A DNA stretch of 64,000 bases from Paractinoplanes toevensis. GTDB lineage: Bacteria; Actinomycetota; Actinomycetes; Mycobacteriales; Micromonosporaceae. Positions within the stretch are counted from its first letter, which is position 1. Each line of letters begins with the position of its first letter. Positions 42,554 through 51,088 of the stretch are shown here, one piece after another. Under the pieces are notes generated by a model. That model had not been told where the DNA came from, did not search any database, and saw only the letters and a program-made list of their open reading frames with translations. The position numbers and the translations under genes are program-made. The stretch spans positions 53,070 to 117,069 of the forward strand of contig NZ_BOQN01000065.1 of assembly GCF_018332695.1 (NCBI RefSeq). The letters run 5' to 3'.

Positions 42554-43114
42554 ATGGCGCGGTTCCTGCTGTGGTGCGGCGTGGTGGCCGGCCCGCTGTT
42601 CGTGGCGGTGTTCCTGATCAATGACCTGATCCGGCCGGACTACGACCCGGTGCGGGATTTCGTGAGCGAGGCCGCGATCGGGCCGGGCGGCCGGCTGCAG
42701 ATCGCGAGCTTCCTGATCACCGGCGCGCTGATGGTGGCCTTCTCGGTTGCGGTGGGCCGGGTCGTGTCGCGCTGGACGGGCCGGCTGCTGGCCGTGTTCG
42801 GCGTCGGGCTGATGCTGGCCGGCGTCTTCGTCAGCGACCCGGTGCCGCACACCGTCCGGACCTCGCACGGCACGATCCATGATCTCGTTTCGTTGATCGT
42901 CTTCGCCGCGCTGGCCGCCGCGGCGTTCGTTGCGGCCCGCTGGCGGCCGGCGCCCGTCTGGACCTGGTACTGCCGCGCCGTCGGTGTCGCCGTCCCGGTT
43001 CTGTTCATCCTGGCCGGCGGCATCGAGTCGGCGACCGGCGTCTTCCAGCGCCTCACCATCGCGATCGGCTGGACGTGGGCGGCCGTGCTCGGTCTCCGTG
43101 CGCTGCGTACTTGA
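42554..43114 (+). CDS. DUF998 membrane protein
   Basis: The 186-residue protein has six hydrophobic segments. The DUF998 pattern is present: a first helix (MARFLLWCGVVAGPLFVAVF), a polar loop RPDYDPVRDFVSEAAIGPGG, and a later loop DPVPHTVRTSHGTIHDLVS between helices. The family is widespread in actinobacteria and has no settled function. The start was set from the -10 spacing. It stands alone between a hybrid kinase and a Ser/Thr kinase gene. Confidence 0.87.
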   Translation: MARFLLWCGVVAGPLFVAVFLINDLIRPDYDPVRDFVSEAAIGPGGRLQIASFLITGALMVAFSVAVGRVVSRWTGRLLAVFGVGLMLAGVFVSDPVPHTVRTSHGTIHDLVSLIVFAALAAAAFVAARWRPAPVWTWYCRAVGVAVPVLFILAGGIESATGVFQRLTIAIGWTWAAVLGLRALRT

Positions 43115-43258
43115 TCTGCCGAACGACTGCCGGGCGGGGCGGTGACGCGAATCCCGCTATACCTACCAAAGGTGCGAACTTGGGCGCACGGGCTTGCCAG
43201 CGATCCGGACAAACAGCAGGATTCCGGGGCATCGGTGACAGTCCGGGAGGAAGTTTTC

Positions 43259-45223
43259 GTGACCAAGGATCGCACGAGCAGCGTCGCACGCGCGGATTCT
43301 GACGGCGCGTCGACCATGGATCTCAGTGGGCGCTGCGTCGGGAGCTCGTACGTCCTGCAACATCCCATCGGGCAGGGGGCCACCGGCACCGTCTGGCGGG
43401 GAGTGGACCGGGCCTCCGGCGAACCCGTCGCGGTCAAGCTGCTGCACGAGAGCCTGCTGCGGCAGCCCAAGCTGGTCACCCGTTTCGTGCAGGAGCGCAC
43501 CATCCTGCTGATGCTGCGGCACCGCAACGTCGTGCGGGTCCGCGACCTGTTCAGCGTCGGCGAGACCCTCGGCCTCGTGATGGACCTGGTCGACGGCGGC
43601 AGCCTGCGCGACCATCTGCGCGAACGCGGCACGGTCGCCGCGTCGGAGGCGTGCCGGCTCGCGGCGCAGGTCGCGGCGGCGCTGGCCGAGGCGCACGAGC
43701 TCGGCGTGATCCACCGCGACCTGAAACCGGACAACATCCTGCTGCGCGTGGAGGGCGGCAGGCTGGACACCCGGCTCACCGACTTCGGGGTCGCGCGCAT
43801 CCTCAACACGCCCAGCATGACGACGCCCAACGCGGTCGTCGGAACCCCGCACTACATGGCCCCGGAGGCGTTCCACGGGTCGACCGCCTCGCCGGCGACC
43901 GACGTGTACGCGCTGGGCGTGCTGCTGTACGAGCTGGTCAGCGGGCGGCCGCCGTACGACAGCGACTCGATCCCGGACCTGATGCGCCGGCACATGGAGG
44001 GTCACCGCGAGCGGCGGCCGGGCATGCCGGACGCGGTGTGGGACCTGGTCGACGACTGCATGGCGAGCAAGCCGCGGCTGCGGCCGAGCGCGGCCGAGAT
44101 GGTGGCGGCGCTGTCCGACGCGGCCCGGGAGTGCGCGGGAGTCCCGGCCCTGCCCCGGCCGTCGGGCATCTACACCGACCCGGGCAGCGCCTACGCCGAC
44201 GATTCGGCCTTCTACCCGAACGGCCTGGCCTATCCGCGCGGCCGAGCCGACCGGAGCGGGCCGGGCCGGGTGCCCGGCGTGAGTCGTGTTCCGGGCCAGG
44301 CCGGCCCGGTCGATCAAGCACGCAGCGGTCCGGGACGGAGCGGGCCGAACCCGGCCGGCAGCGGGGCCGGCTTCAGCCCGGCGGGCAGCGGAGCGGGGGA
44401 GCCGCCGGTGCGGACCGGCAACGCCGGGCCGGGGCGGGACGGTGGGGACGACGTCGCCGAGGCGGTCAGTCTGCTGCCGTTGCCGCGCAAGCCGGACCGA
44501 GGGAACGCCCCGCCCCGCTGGCGGTGGGCCAAGCGGCCCGGCGTGACCATGGCGATCATCGCGGCGGCCATGGTGGCCTCGGCGGTGGCCACCACGGCGT
44601 GGAACCACGGCCGGGCCGACGGGGAACCCCGGGACACCGTGACCCGGGAGGCCCCCGCGGCACCGACCGGCTCGCCGAAGCCGTCCGCGGCGGCGGTGGT
44701 GAGCCGGGCACCGCGGACCGCGGCCCACCGTGTCGCGTCCGCTCCGGCCGACGAGCCGGAGCCGGCGGCCGCGAGGTCGGTCGCCCGGACCCGGGTACCG
44801 GCCACGGCCGCCGCTCGCGGCGCGACCAAACCTCGGTCACCGCAACCGGAAGCCCAGCCCTACGGCCCGTGGCAGTGCACCGAGCGGGTCGCCTTCGACC
44901 TGAGCAGCCGGATCCCCCTGCTTCCGAAGCCGTGCCAGATGGTCGGCCGCGACATCCGGTACCAGGCATCGCTGACCGCACCGGGCGGCGGCACCGGCAG
45001 CATCTCCGTGACCCTCCAGGACGCGGCGAGCGGCCGCACCGTCGCCGGCCCGAAGACCTGCACCGGCCTGGCGTTCGGCGGTCAGGCCGCGACTCAGGGC
45101 TGCGGCCCCTCGGGCGCGAGCCCGTCCCGGGGCCGTCAGTACCTGGTGGTCATGACGTATCGCTACGAGCGCGGTGGCCGCATGGTCGCCAGCTCGTCGA
45201 AAGGTTCCACCTTCAGTTGGTGA
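43259..45223 (+). CDS. membrane Ser/Thr protein kinase
   Basis: The 654-residue protein has a Hanks-type kinase domain in its first 300 residues: glycine loop GQGATGTVWRG, VAVKLL lysine, HRDLKPDN catalytic loop, DFGVAR and the APE motif MAPEAF. A Gly/Pro/Ala-rich linker follows. One membrane helix near residue 435 (VTMAIIAAAMVASAVATTAW) leads to an outer Pro/Ala-rich stretch and a small C-terminal domain with four cysteines (WQCTERV, KPCQMVG, KTCTG, GCGPS). It should sense an outer signal and phosphorylate cytoplasmic targets. The GTG at 43259 is chosen because GGGAGGA lies 7 nt upstream. No PASTA repeats are present. Confidence 0.92.
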   Translation: MTKDRTSSVARADSDGASTMDLSGRCVGSSYVLQHPIGQGATGTVWRGVDRASGEPVAVKLLHESLLRQPKLVTRFVQERTILLMLRHRNVVRVRDLFSVGETLGLVMDLVDGGSLRDHLRERGTVAASEACRLAAQVAAALAEAHELGVIHRDLKPDNILLRVEGGRLDTRLTDFGVARILNTPSMTTPNAVVGTPHYMAPEAFHGSTASPATDVYALGVLLYELVSGRPPYDSDSIPDLMRRHMEGHRERRPGMPDAVWDLVDDCMASKPRLRPSAAEMVAALSDAARECAGVPALPRPSGIYTDPGSAYADDSAFYPNGLAYPRGRADRSGPGRVPGVSRVPGQAGPVDQARSGPGRSGPNPAGSGAGFSPAGSGAGEPPVRTGNAGPGRDGGDDVAEAVSLLPLPRKPDRGNAPPRWRWAKRPGVTMAIIAAAMVASAVATTAWNHGRADGEPRDTVTREAPAAPTGSPKPSAAAVVSRAPRTAAHRVASAPADEPEPAAARSVARTRVPATAAARGATKPRSPQPEAQPYGPWQCTERVAFDLSSRIPLLPKPCQMVGRDIRYQASLTAPGGGTGSISVTLQDAASGRTVAGPKTCTGLAFGGQAATQGCGPSGASPSRGRQYLVVMTYRYERGGRMVASSSKGSTFSW

Positions 45224-45228
45224 CGCAC

Positions 45229-45234
45229 TAGCGT
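45229..45234 (+). promoter_or_regulatory. -10 element of the L,D-transpeptidase gene
   Basis: TAGCGT is 7 nt before the ATG at 45242 and lies just past the kinase stop, so this gene has its own leaderless promoter. Confidence 0.4.
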
Positions 45235-45241
45235 CCTGACC

Positions 45242-45820
45242 ATGCGCATCCTGCTGCTGGTGGCGTTGATCGTGGTCGGCCTCGCGACGCCGGCCGAGGC
45301 GGCCGATCCGGCGTGGTTCCCGACCCGGCTCACCCACCTCGGTGACGCCGAGCAGGTCATCGTGGTCACCGGCCGCAGCCCGAAGTCGAGCTACGCCACG
45401 CTGCGTGTCTTCGAGCGCGGTAGTGACGGGCGATGGCGGGCGGCGTTGCCGGCGATGGCGGCCCGCAACGGCTACGCCGGCTGGCAGTGGGCGGCGAAGC
45501 GGGTGCAGGACACCGGCACCACGCCGGCCGGCACGTTCCGGATCACCGAGGCATTCGGCCTGGCCGCCGACCCCGGCGCCCACCTGCTCTACCGCCCGGC
45601 CGGCGTCACTTGGGACGCCAAGCGCGGCGAATACGTGGCGAAGAGCCCGGCCGTGGTCGGTCGTGGCTCGGCCGTCTTCCTGCACGTCAACGGCAAGGGC
45701 TCGACCGCCGGCTGCGTCTCGGTCAGCCGGGCCGACATGATCAGCATCCTGCGCCGGCTCAACCCGGCCGCCCACCCGCGCATAGTGATGGCCCCGCTCG
45801 CCGACATCACCAAGGCGTAG
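45242..45820 (+). CDS. secreted L,D-transpeptidase-like (YkuD) protein
   Basis: The 192-residue protein has a signal peptide cut near AEA-ADP. The C-terminal YkuD active-site motif HVNGKGSTAGCVSVS carries His148 and the nucleophile Cys158. Earlier, TPAGTFRI is the family's substrate strand. Such enzymes make 3-3 cross-links in peptidoglycan or act as carboxypeptidases at the wall. It follows a membrane Ser/Thr kinase gene, which fits a cell-wall theme, but has its own promoter. Confidence 0.85.
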   Translation: MRILLLVALIVVGLATPAEAADPAWFPTRLTHLGDAEQVIVVTGRSPKSSYATLRVFERGSDGRWRAALPAMAARNGYAGWQWAAKRVQDTGTTPAGTFRITEAFGLAADPGAHLLYRPAGVTWDAKRGEYVAKSPAVVGRGSAVFLHVNGKGSTAGCVSVSRADMISILRRLNPAAHPRIVMAPLADITKA

Positions 45821-45832
45821 GAAATTAAGTCG

Positions 45833-45989
45833 ACCGATGATCGGTTGAGGCCTAACGTGATCCGCATGTTCGCACCCGGTCTGCAGCTGCCCTCGATGGT
45901 GGCTCCCGGGTGCGTTCGTGTCTTCTTCAGCGGCGCCGATACCCGAAGCTGACCCTTCCCCACCGCCAGCAGAACCCCGGGGAAGGGTC
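45833..45989 (+). promoter_or_regulatory. structured leader and palindrome upstream of tuf paralogue
   Basis: The 255-bp gap holds a palindrome ACCGATgATCGGT (45833-45845), a 9-bp stem (CGCACCCGG 45871-45879 with CCGGGTGCG 45906-45914), and an 11-bp perfect stem (GACCCTTCCCC 45951-45961 with GGGGAAGGGTC 45979-45989). No T tract follows, so a simple attenuator is not evident. Regulation of tuf by leader structure or a repressor is plausible. Confidence 0.5.
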
Positions 45990-46075
45990 GCCGGTCCCTG
46001 CGCGGGTTCTGGCGCGGCTCTGTCCGCGTTTCACCGGATCGAAGAAATCAGCCTTGCCACCAGTGAGGAACCATC

Positions 46076-47266
46076 ATGGCCAAGAGCCAGTTCATCCGTA
46101 ACAAGCCACACGTCAACATCGGGACGATGGGGCACGTCGACCACGGGAAGACGACCCTGACCGCCGCCATCACGAAGGTGCTCGCCGACCGCGACCCGGC
46201 CGCCAACCGGTACGTCGCGTTCGAGGGCATCGACAAGGCGCCGGAGGAGGCCGCCCGCGGCATCACCATCACCATCGCGCACGTCGAGTACGAGACCCCG
46301 GCGCGCCACTACGCGCACGTGGACATGCCCGGCCACGCCGACTACGTGAAGAACATGATCACGGGGGCGGCACAGGTGGACGGCGCGATCCTCGTCGTGT
46401 CGGCGCAGGACGGGTCGATGCCGCAGACCCGCGAGCACGTGCTGCTCGCCAAGCGGGTCGGCGTGCCGTACCTGGTGGTGGCGCTCAACAAGAGCGACGC
46501 CGTGGACGACCCGGAGCTGCTCGACCTGGTCGAGCTGGAGGTGCGGGAGCTGCTCAGCGAGTACGGTTTCCCGGGCGACGAGGTGCCGGTGGTGCGCGTG
46601 AGCGCACTGAAGGCCCTCGAGGGCGATCCGCGCTGGGTGGGCTCGATAGGAGACCTGCTCGACGCGGTCGACGCCTACGTCCCGGTGCCGCCGCGCGAGC
46701 TGGGCGAGCCGTTCCTCATGCCGATCGAGAACGTCCTGTCGATCAGCGGCCGGGGCACGGTCGTCACCGGCAAGGTCGAGCGCGGCACGCTGCACGTCGG
46801 CGAGCCGGTCGAGGTGGTCGGCCTCGGCCCGACCGTCGCGAGCGTGGCCACCGGCCTGGAGATGTTCGGCAAGTCGCTCGAGACGGCGCAGGCCGGCGAC
46901 AACGCGGCGGTGCTGCTGCGCGGCGTGAAGCGGGAGCAGGTGCAGCGCGGCCAGGTGGTCGCGCTGCCCGGCAGCGTGACGCCGCACCAGAAGTTCCGGG
47001 CCACGATGTACGCGCTGACCTACGCCGAGGGCGGCCGGCACACCCCGTTCGAGGCGAACTACCGGCCCCAGTTCTACTTCCACACGACCGACGTGTCGGG
47101 TGGTCTGGACCTGGGCGGGCTCGACCTGGTCATGCCGGGCGACACGCTCGACGACGTCGTGGTAACCCTCGGTAAGCCGGTCGCACTCGAGGTCGGCCTG
47201 GGCTTCGCGGTACGTGAGGGTAACCGCACGGTTGCCGCGGGCACCGTCACCCATCTGCTGGACTGA
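46076..47266 (+). CDS. tuf: elongation factor Tu, divergent paralogue
   Basis: The 396-residue GTPase delivers aminoacyl-tRNA to the ribosome. The G motifs GHVDHGKT, DMPGHAD and NKSD, and both beta-barrel domains, are complete. It differs from housekeeping EF-Tu at many conserved sites: DMPGH for DCPGH, NKSD for NKAD/NKCD, FYFHTTDVSG for FYFRTTDVTG, and LLAKRVGVPY where E. coli has LLGRQVGVPY. The last change puts Arg at the place of E. coli Gln124. The gene stands alone, outside an str operon, with a structured leader and its own terminator. It is likely a specialised EF-Tu such as the tuf3 type of streptomycetes. A GAGGAA site precedes the ATG. Confidence 0.92.
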   Translation: MAKSQFIRNKPHVNIGTMGHVDHGKTTLTAAITKVLADRDPAANRYVAFEGIDKAPEEAARGITITIAHVEYETPARHYAHVDMPGHADYVKNMITGAAQVDGAILVVSAQDGSMPQTREHVLLAKRVGVPYLVVALNKSDAVDDPELLDLVELEVRELLSEYGFPGDEVPVVRVSALKALEGDPRWVGSIGDLLDAVDAYVPVPPRELGEPFLMPIENVLSISGRGTVVTGKVERGTLHVGEPVEVVGLGPTVASVATGLEMFGKSLETAQAGDNAAVLLRGVKREQVQRGQVVALPGSVTPHQKFRATMYALTYAEGGRHTPFEANYRPQFYFHTTDVSGGLDLGGLDLVMPGDTLDDVVVTLGKPVALEVGLGFAVREGNRTVAAGTVTHLLD

Positions 47267-47273
47267 TCCACCC

Positions 47274-47308
47274 GAAGCGGCCCGGCCGGCGAACAGCCGG
47301 GCCGCTTC
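47274..47308 (+). terminator. tuf terminator
   Basis: A perfect 13-bp stem (GAAGCGGCCCGGC/GCCGGGCCGCTTC) with a 9-nt loop begins 7 nt past the tuf stop. Confidence 0.75.
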
Positions 47309-47312
47309 CGGG

Positions 47313-47318
47313 TACTCT
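47313..47318 (+). promoter_or_regulatory. -10 element of the GH16 gene
   Basis: TACTCT is 7 nt before the GTG at 47326, right behind the tuf terminator, and fits leaderless transcription. Confidence 0.4.
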
Positions 47319-47325
47319 TCGACCG

Positions 47326-48171
47326 GTGAAACACCCCCACTGGCGACGCCCCATCGTCGCCGCCGGTGCCCTTCTGGTCGTCGCCATCGGCGGCGTGGCC
47401 TGGGCCGATCGTTCCGAACCGGTGATCGAGGCCGTTCCGCCGCCCGCCGCCACCACCTACGCCGTCACCCTCTCCCCCGACGAGGCCGCGTTCCGCAACG
47501 GTTGGGGTTCACCGGTGACCGAGCAGTCCGACGAGTTCAACGGCACCGGGGTCGACCTGGCCAAGTGGGGCCTGTTCGGGGCGGGCGAGGACCAGTACGC
47601 CGGCTGCTCACCGGGTTTCCACGGGCACGGCCAGCGCTGCGCGTCGCAGACCACCGAGGCCGGCGGCTATCTCAGCGTGACGGGGACGGCCGACGGGAAG
47701 ACCGGCGGCCTGTGGGGCCGGATGCGCCCGTTCCGGTACGGCCGGGTCGAGGTCCGGGAGCGCGCGCTCCCGCTGGCCGACAACGGCGGGGAGGCCTGGC
47801 ACGCCGTCCCGCTGCTCTGGCCGGACAACGAGGCCATCTGGGCCGAGGCCGAGATCGACTTCGCCGAGCGGGACGTCGCCGCCCCCAAGGTCGGCCTGTT
47901 CGTGCATTCGAAGGGCACCAAGGAGTGCTCGGTGGTCATCGACTCGACGAAATTCCACAACTACGCGATCGACTGGCAACCGACCAACATTTCCTGGTAC
48001 GTCGATGGCGTCCTCAAATGCACGATCAACGCGAAGATCGACGCCTTCAGCCGCTCCAACGGCGGCGCCCAGATGGACATGTTCCCGGAGAACGGCGTCC
48101 TGATGCGCCCGGCCCGCCAGGACATCGACTGGATCCGCATGTACGCCGCCCCCAACACCGAATACCAATAG
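47326..48171 (+). CDS. glycoside hydrolase family 16-like endo-beta-glucanase
   Basis: The 281-residue protein has an N-terminal membrane or signal segment (IVAAGALLVVAIGGVAWA). Its GH16 beta-jelly-roll carries the catalytic motif EIDFAE: Glu176 as nucleophile, Asp178 as helper and Glu181 as acid/base. Other family strands are DEFNGTGVDLAKWG and YAIDWQPTNISWYVDG. It should cut beta-1,3 or mixed-linkage glucans outside the cell. It is convergent with a GH30 gene, and both lie near an LPMO gene, so the set serves polysaccharide breakdown. The motif lacks the beta-bulge extra Met, which fits the EIDxxE subgroup. Confidence 0.87.
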   Translation: MKHPHWRRPIVAAGALLVVAIGGVAWADRSEPVIEAVPPPAATTYAVTLSPDEAAFRNGWGSPVTEQSDEFNGTGVDLAKWGLFGAGEDQYAGCSPGFHGHGQRCASQTTEAGGYLSVTGTADGKTGGLWGRMRPFRYGRVEVRERALPLADNGGEAWHAVPLLWPDNEAIWAEAEIDFAERDVAAPKVGLFVHSKGTKECSVVIDSTKFHNYAIDWQPTNISWYVDGVLKCTINAKIDAFSRSNGGAQMDMFPENGVLMRPARQDIDWIRMYAAPNTEYQ

Positions 48172-48195
48172 GTGCCCGCCCGGTGGACGGGCACC
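48171..48195. terminator. bidirectional terminator between GH16 and GH30 genes
   Basis: GGTGCCCG and CGGGCACC form an 8-bp stem with a 9-nt loop, between the two convergent stop codons. Confidence 0.55.
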
Positions 48196-48203
48196 CGTTG
48201 GCG

Positions 48204-50396
48204 TCAGCTCACCCGCAGGTAGTCCAGGTTGAAGCCGCCGGTCTCGCAGTAGACCGTCACCAGCTGGTCGCCGGCCGCGAGGGTCACCGGCACGTGCACC
48301 GACTGGTAGGTGGCCCAGCCGCCGGTGGCCGGGGCCGCGACGGTGGCCAGCGTGGTGCCGGTGGCGTCGCGGAACGAGATCGCGCCCGGTGCCTCCGCGC
48401 CGGTGCCGTTCGCGACCCGCAACTCCAGGTCGTAGGGGCCGGCCGTGGCGACATCCAGGCGATATTGCAACCAGTTCCCGGGCGCGGTCCAGCCGACGTT
48501 CTTGCCGCCGCTCGCCGAGGCGTTCGACTCGACGAAGTTCACGCCCTCGGTCCAGCCGTGCTGGGCCACATACGCCTCCGCCTCGACCGTCTCGCCGATC
48601 GGGGCGCCGTGCGGCGCCACCGTCAGATGCACCGTCGTGGCGGCGCGGGCGGCACCGTCGGTGACATAGAAGGTCAGCGTCTGCTCACCCGCGGTGGTCG
48701 GGTGCACGGTCACCTCGCCGGTGGTCGCGTTCAGTGATACGCCGGCGGGCAGGTCGGTGGCGTAGAAGGCGAGCCGGTCCCGGTCCCGGTCGGTGGCGGC
48801 CAGCCGGAACGTCGTGGTGGCGTACTGGTCGGCGGTCACCTGCGCCTGCGGCGCGATGACCGGTGGGTGGTTGCGGTGGGTGGCCGGCGGTCGCGCCTTC
48901 CATCGGTACGTCGCGTACGCCCCGGCCGGCACCGTCACCACGAAGGATTCGGCGCCCAGCACCACCCGTACCGAAGAGGGGGTGGTGTTGCTGTTGGCGA
49001 CGATGGCCGTGAAGTTGTTTCCGTCGCGGTAGACGACGTTGCTCACCCCACCGGACGGCGCGCTGGACTCGACGCGGACGTCACCCGGCTTCAGATAACG
49101 GGCGAACTGACCGAGCGGGTAGAGCTCGTCGCGTACCGAAAAAGTTCTGGTATCGGTGTTGACCTTCACCAATCGGTCCGGCCATTTCGTGGTGGCCGCG
49201 ACCTGGTCCCAGTCCACATTGTTGTCGCGCTTGTCGGTCCAGTGCAGGGTGCCGCCGTCCTGGTCGGTGGCCTGCGCCCAGAGAATGTAGGAACTCGCGT
49301 CCAGCCGGAAATAGCTGAGCACGGTCGCCGGACTCAGATCGCTGGTCTCGGTGAGATGCACCGGCTTGCCGAATTCCTGGTAGGCGTCCCGCATCACCGT
49401 CGGATCGCCCCAATAGGGGTGGAACGCGATCGCGTCGGCGGCCTTTCGCGCCGCCGGGTCGTTCATGATGCGGTAGTAGTTCTTGGTCTCGGTGCTGGCC
49501 GGGTCGCGCCAGTCCCAGAAGTTGAAGTCGTGCACGTAGAGGTCGGTGCGCAGGCCGGCCTTCCGGGTCTCGCGCTTGATCGCGACCGCGAGTCTCTGCT
49601 GCTGCTCGACGCTGATGTCCATGGCCGGATAGACCACATCCATGCCCGGCTCATTGAGCAGCGTCAAAGAATCGACCGGCACACCCTTTTTCGCGTACGC
49701 CTGCAGGTACTTCACGTAGTACCGGGCGAAGACGTCGATGCAGTCGTCGCGCAGCTTGCCCGCCTGGTAGTACGAGCTGGTGCTGCCCGGCTTCAGGGCG
49801 ACCTCGCCGAGGAACTTGTTGTTCGTCTTCATCCAGGCCGGCGCGCTCCACGCCGAGGCGAAGAAGGTGGCCTTCGGGTTGTATTTCAGAATGAGCCGGG
49901 CGGTGTCGACGATGTGCAGGTCGACGTCGCGCTGAATGGAGAAGTACTTCAGCGCGAAATCGTCGGTGACCCCGGCCGGCAGCTCGTCGTAGGACCAGAA
50001 CGGCAGATGTTCGATGAGGTCCGGGCTGCCGATGGTGAGCCGGAACCGGTCCAGCCCGGCCCCGGTCCTCGGGTCGGCGAGCAGGCGGATGGCGTTCTCC
50101 CGCTCGGCCGGCGTGAGCTTCCAGAGGTTGGACACGCTGGTCTCGTCCAGCGAGAACCCGATGCCGCTGTACGCCTGCCGCTCCTGACTCGGATCGACCA
50201 CCACGGTCGCGTCGGCGGCCGGACCGCGACCGCCCCCGACCCGGGTGGCCGGCAGCGCTTCCCAGGCGTGTCCCGCCCCGGTCGAGTAAGTGCCGCTGAC
50301 CCACTCACGGTGACCACCGGCGTCGGCGGGTTGCGCTGTGCCCACCAGCAGCAGCAGCAACACCGCCGCGAGCGCCGCGGTTGTCGATCGCCTCAC
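48204..50396 (-). CDS. secreted GH30 glycosidase with Ig-like domain and CBM6
   Basis: The 730-residue enzyme has a signal peptide (MRRSTTAALAAVLLLLLVGT). A GH30 (beta/alpha)8 barrel with side beta domain follows, with acid/base Glu249 in TLLNEPG and nucleophile Glu350 in HLTETSD. A cadherin/He_PIG-like Ig domain (PPVIAPQAQVTADQYATTTF) and a C-terminal CBM6 (EAEAY, GWTAPGNWLQYRLDV, FNLDYLRVS) complete it. The likely activity is endo-beta-1,6-glucanase or a related beta-glycosidase acting on fungal wall glucan. The GTG at 50396 is chosen because GGAGG lies just upstream; the TTG at 50420 would fall inside an inverted repeat. Confidence 0.9.
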   Translation of the reverse strand: MRRSTTAALAAVLLLLLVGTAQPADAGGHREWVSGTYSTGAGHAWEALPATRVGGGRGPAADATVVVDPSQERQAYSGIGFSLDETSVSNLWKLTPAERENAIRLLADPRTGAGLDRFRLTIGSPDLIEHLPFWSYDELPAGVTDDFALKYFSIQRDVDLHIVDTARLILKYNPKATFFASAWSAPAWMKTNNKFLGEVALKPGSTSSYYQAGKLRDDCIDVFARYYVKYLQAYAKKGVPVDSLTLLNEPGMDVVYPAMDISVEQQQRLAVAIKRETRKAGLRTDLYVHDFNFWDWRDPASTETKNYYRIMNDPAARKAADAIAFHPYWGDPTVMRDAYQEFGKPVHLTETSDLSPATVLSYFRLDASSYILWAQATDQDGGTLHWTDKRDNNVDWDQVAATTKWPDRLVKVNTDTRTFSVRDELYPLGQFARYLKPGDVRVESSAPSGGVSNVVYRDGNNFTAIVANSNTTPSSVRVVLGAESFVVTVPAGAYATYRWKARPPATHRNHPPVIAPQAQVTADQYATTTFRLAATDRDRDRLAFYATDLPAGVSLNATTGEVTVHPTTAGEQTLTFYVTDGAARAATTVHLTVAPHGAPIGETVEAEAYVAQHGWTEGVNFVESNASASGGKNVGWTAPGNWLQYRLDVATAGPYDLELRVANGTGAEAPGAISFRDATGTTLATVAAPATGGWATYQSVHVPVTLAAGDQLVTVYCETGGFNLDYLRVS

Positions 50397-50406
50397 GAGA
50401 CCTCCA

Positions 50407-50432
50407 CACGGATAGACCAAGAGCTATCCGTG
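50407..50432. promoter_or_regulatory. inverted repeat in front of the GH30 gene
   Basis: CACGGATAG and CTATCCGTG (9-bp arms, 8-nt spacer) lie 11 nt before the GH30 start, next to an AT-rich promoter-like stretch (50435-50458) with two GTTAA units on the minus strand. It is likely an operator or an mRNA leader hairpin. Confidence 0.5.
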
Positions 50433-50504
50433 CGAGTTTATTAACCTCTTTAACTAAGAAGCAACGCCCCCGAAACGTTCCGGAACCGCAGGCATCGGCC
50501 TTGA

Positions 50505-50522
50505 TATGCAACGAGTTGCATA
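50505..50522. promoter_or_regulatory. 18-bp perfect palindrome, probable PadR operator
   Basis: TATGCAACGAGTTGCATA (8+2+8) lies 15 nt before the PadR-family start. ATGCAA/TTGCAT half-sites at this position fit autorepression by a winged-helix dimer. Confidence 0.7.
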
Positions 50523-50536
50523 GCAGGATGGCGGGT

Positions 50537-51088
50537 ATGGCTCTGGAGCACGCGATTCTCGTCTCGCTACTGGAGCAGCCCGGGTCGGGATATGAGTTGG
50601 CCCGGCGCTTCGAGCGGTCCATCGGGCGGTTCTGGACGGCCACCCATCAGCAGATCTACCGGGTGCTGAAGCGCATGGAGGCCGACGGCTGGGTCGTCGG
50701 GCGAGATGTCGGGCAGGACGGGCGCCCCGACAAGCGGTCCTATGAGGTCTCCGCGGCCGGGCGCGAGACGCTGACCGAGTGGCTGCGGGAGCCGGTGCAG
50801 CCCGAGGCGGTGCGGCATGACCTGGCCGTGAAGATTCGGGGTGCTGCCTTCGACGATGCGGCCGGGCGGGCTCGGCTGGTCGACGAGGTGCGGCGTTACC
50901 GGGCCGGCCATGAGGAGACGCTCGCTCGCTACCTCGCCGGCGAGCGGCGTGACTTTCCGGCCGGCGGTGATCTCGACACCGGGCAGCGGCTGCAACATGT
51001 CGTGCTCCGGGGCGGGATCGCCTATGAGCGGATGCTGCTCGACTGGCTCGACGACGTACTCGAAACGCTCTTGAAAGGTTTGCCGTGA
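50537..51088 (+). CDS. PadR-family transcriptional regulator
   Basis: The 183-residue protein starts MALEHAILVSLLEQPGSGYE, the typical PadR opening. The winged helix follows (FWTATHQQIYRVLKRMEADG) and then a C-terminal Vir_reg helical domain (AVRHDLAVKIRGAAF). The ATG at 50537 has AGGA 8 nt upstream and is preferred over the ATG at 50528. The stop overlaps the next start as GTGA, so the acyl-CoA dehydrogenase is co-translated and likely the main target. The palindrome just upstream is the expected binding site. Confidence 0.92.
   Translation: MALEHAILVSLLEQPGSGYELARRFERSIGRFWTATHQQIYRVLKRMEADGWVVGRDVGQDGRPDKRSYEVSAAGRETLTEWLREPVQPEAVRHDLAVKIRGAAFDDAAGRARLVDEVRRYRAGHEETLARYLAGERRDFPAGGDLDTGQRLQHVVLRGGIAYERMLLDWLDDVLETLLKGLP

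Noticed and set aside
45910..46101. Small open frame overlapping the tuf start
   Set aside because: It has no ribosome site, a noise-like composition and runs into the tuf coding region in another frame.
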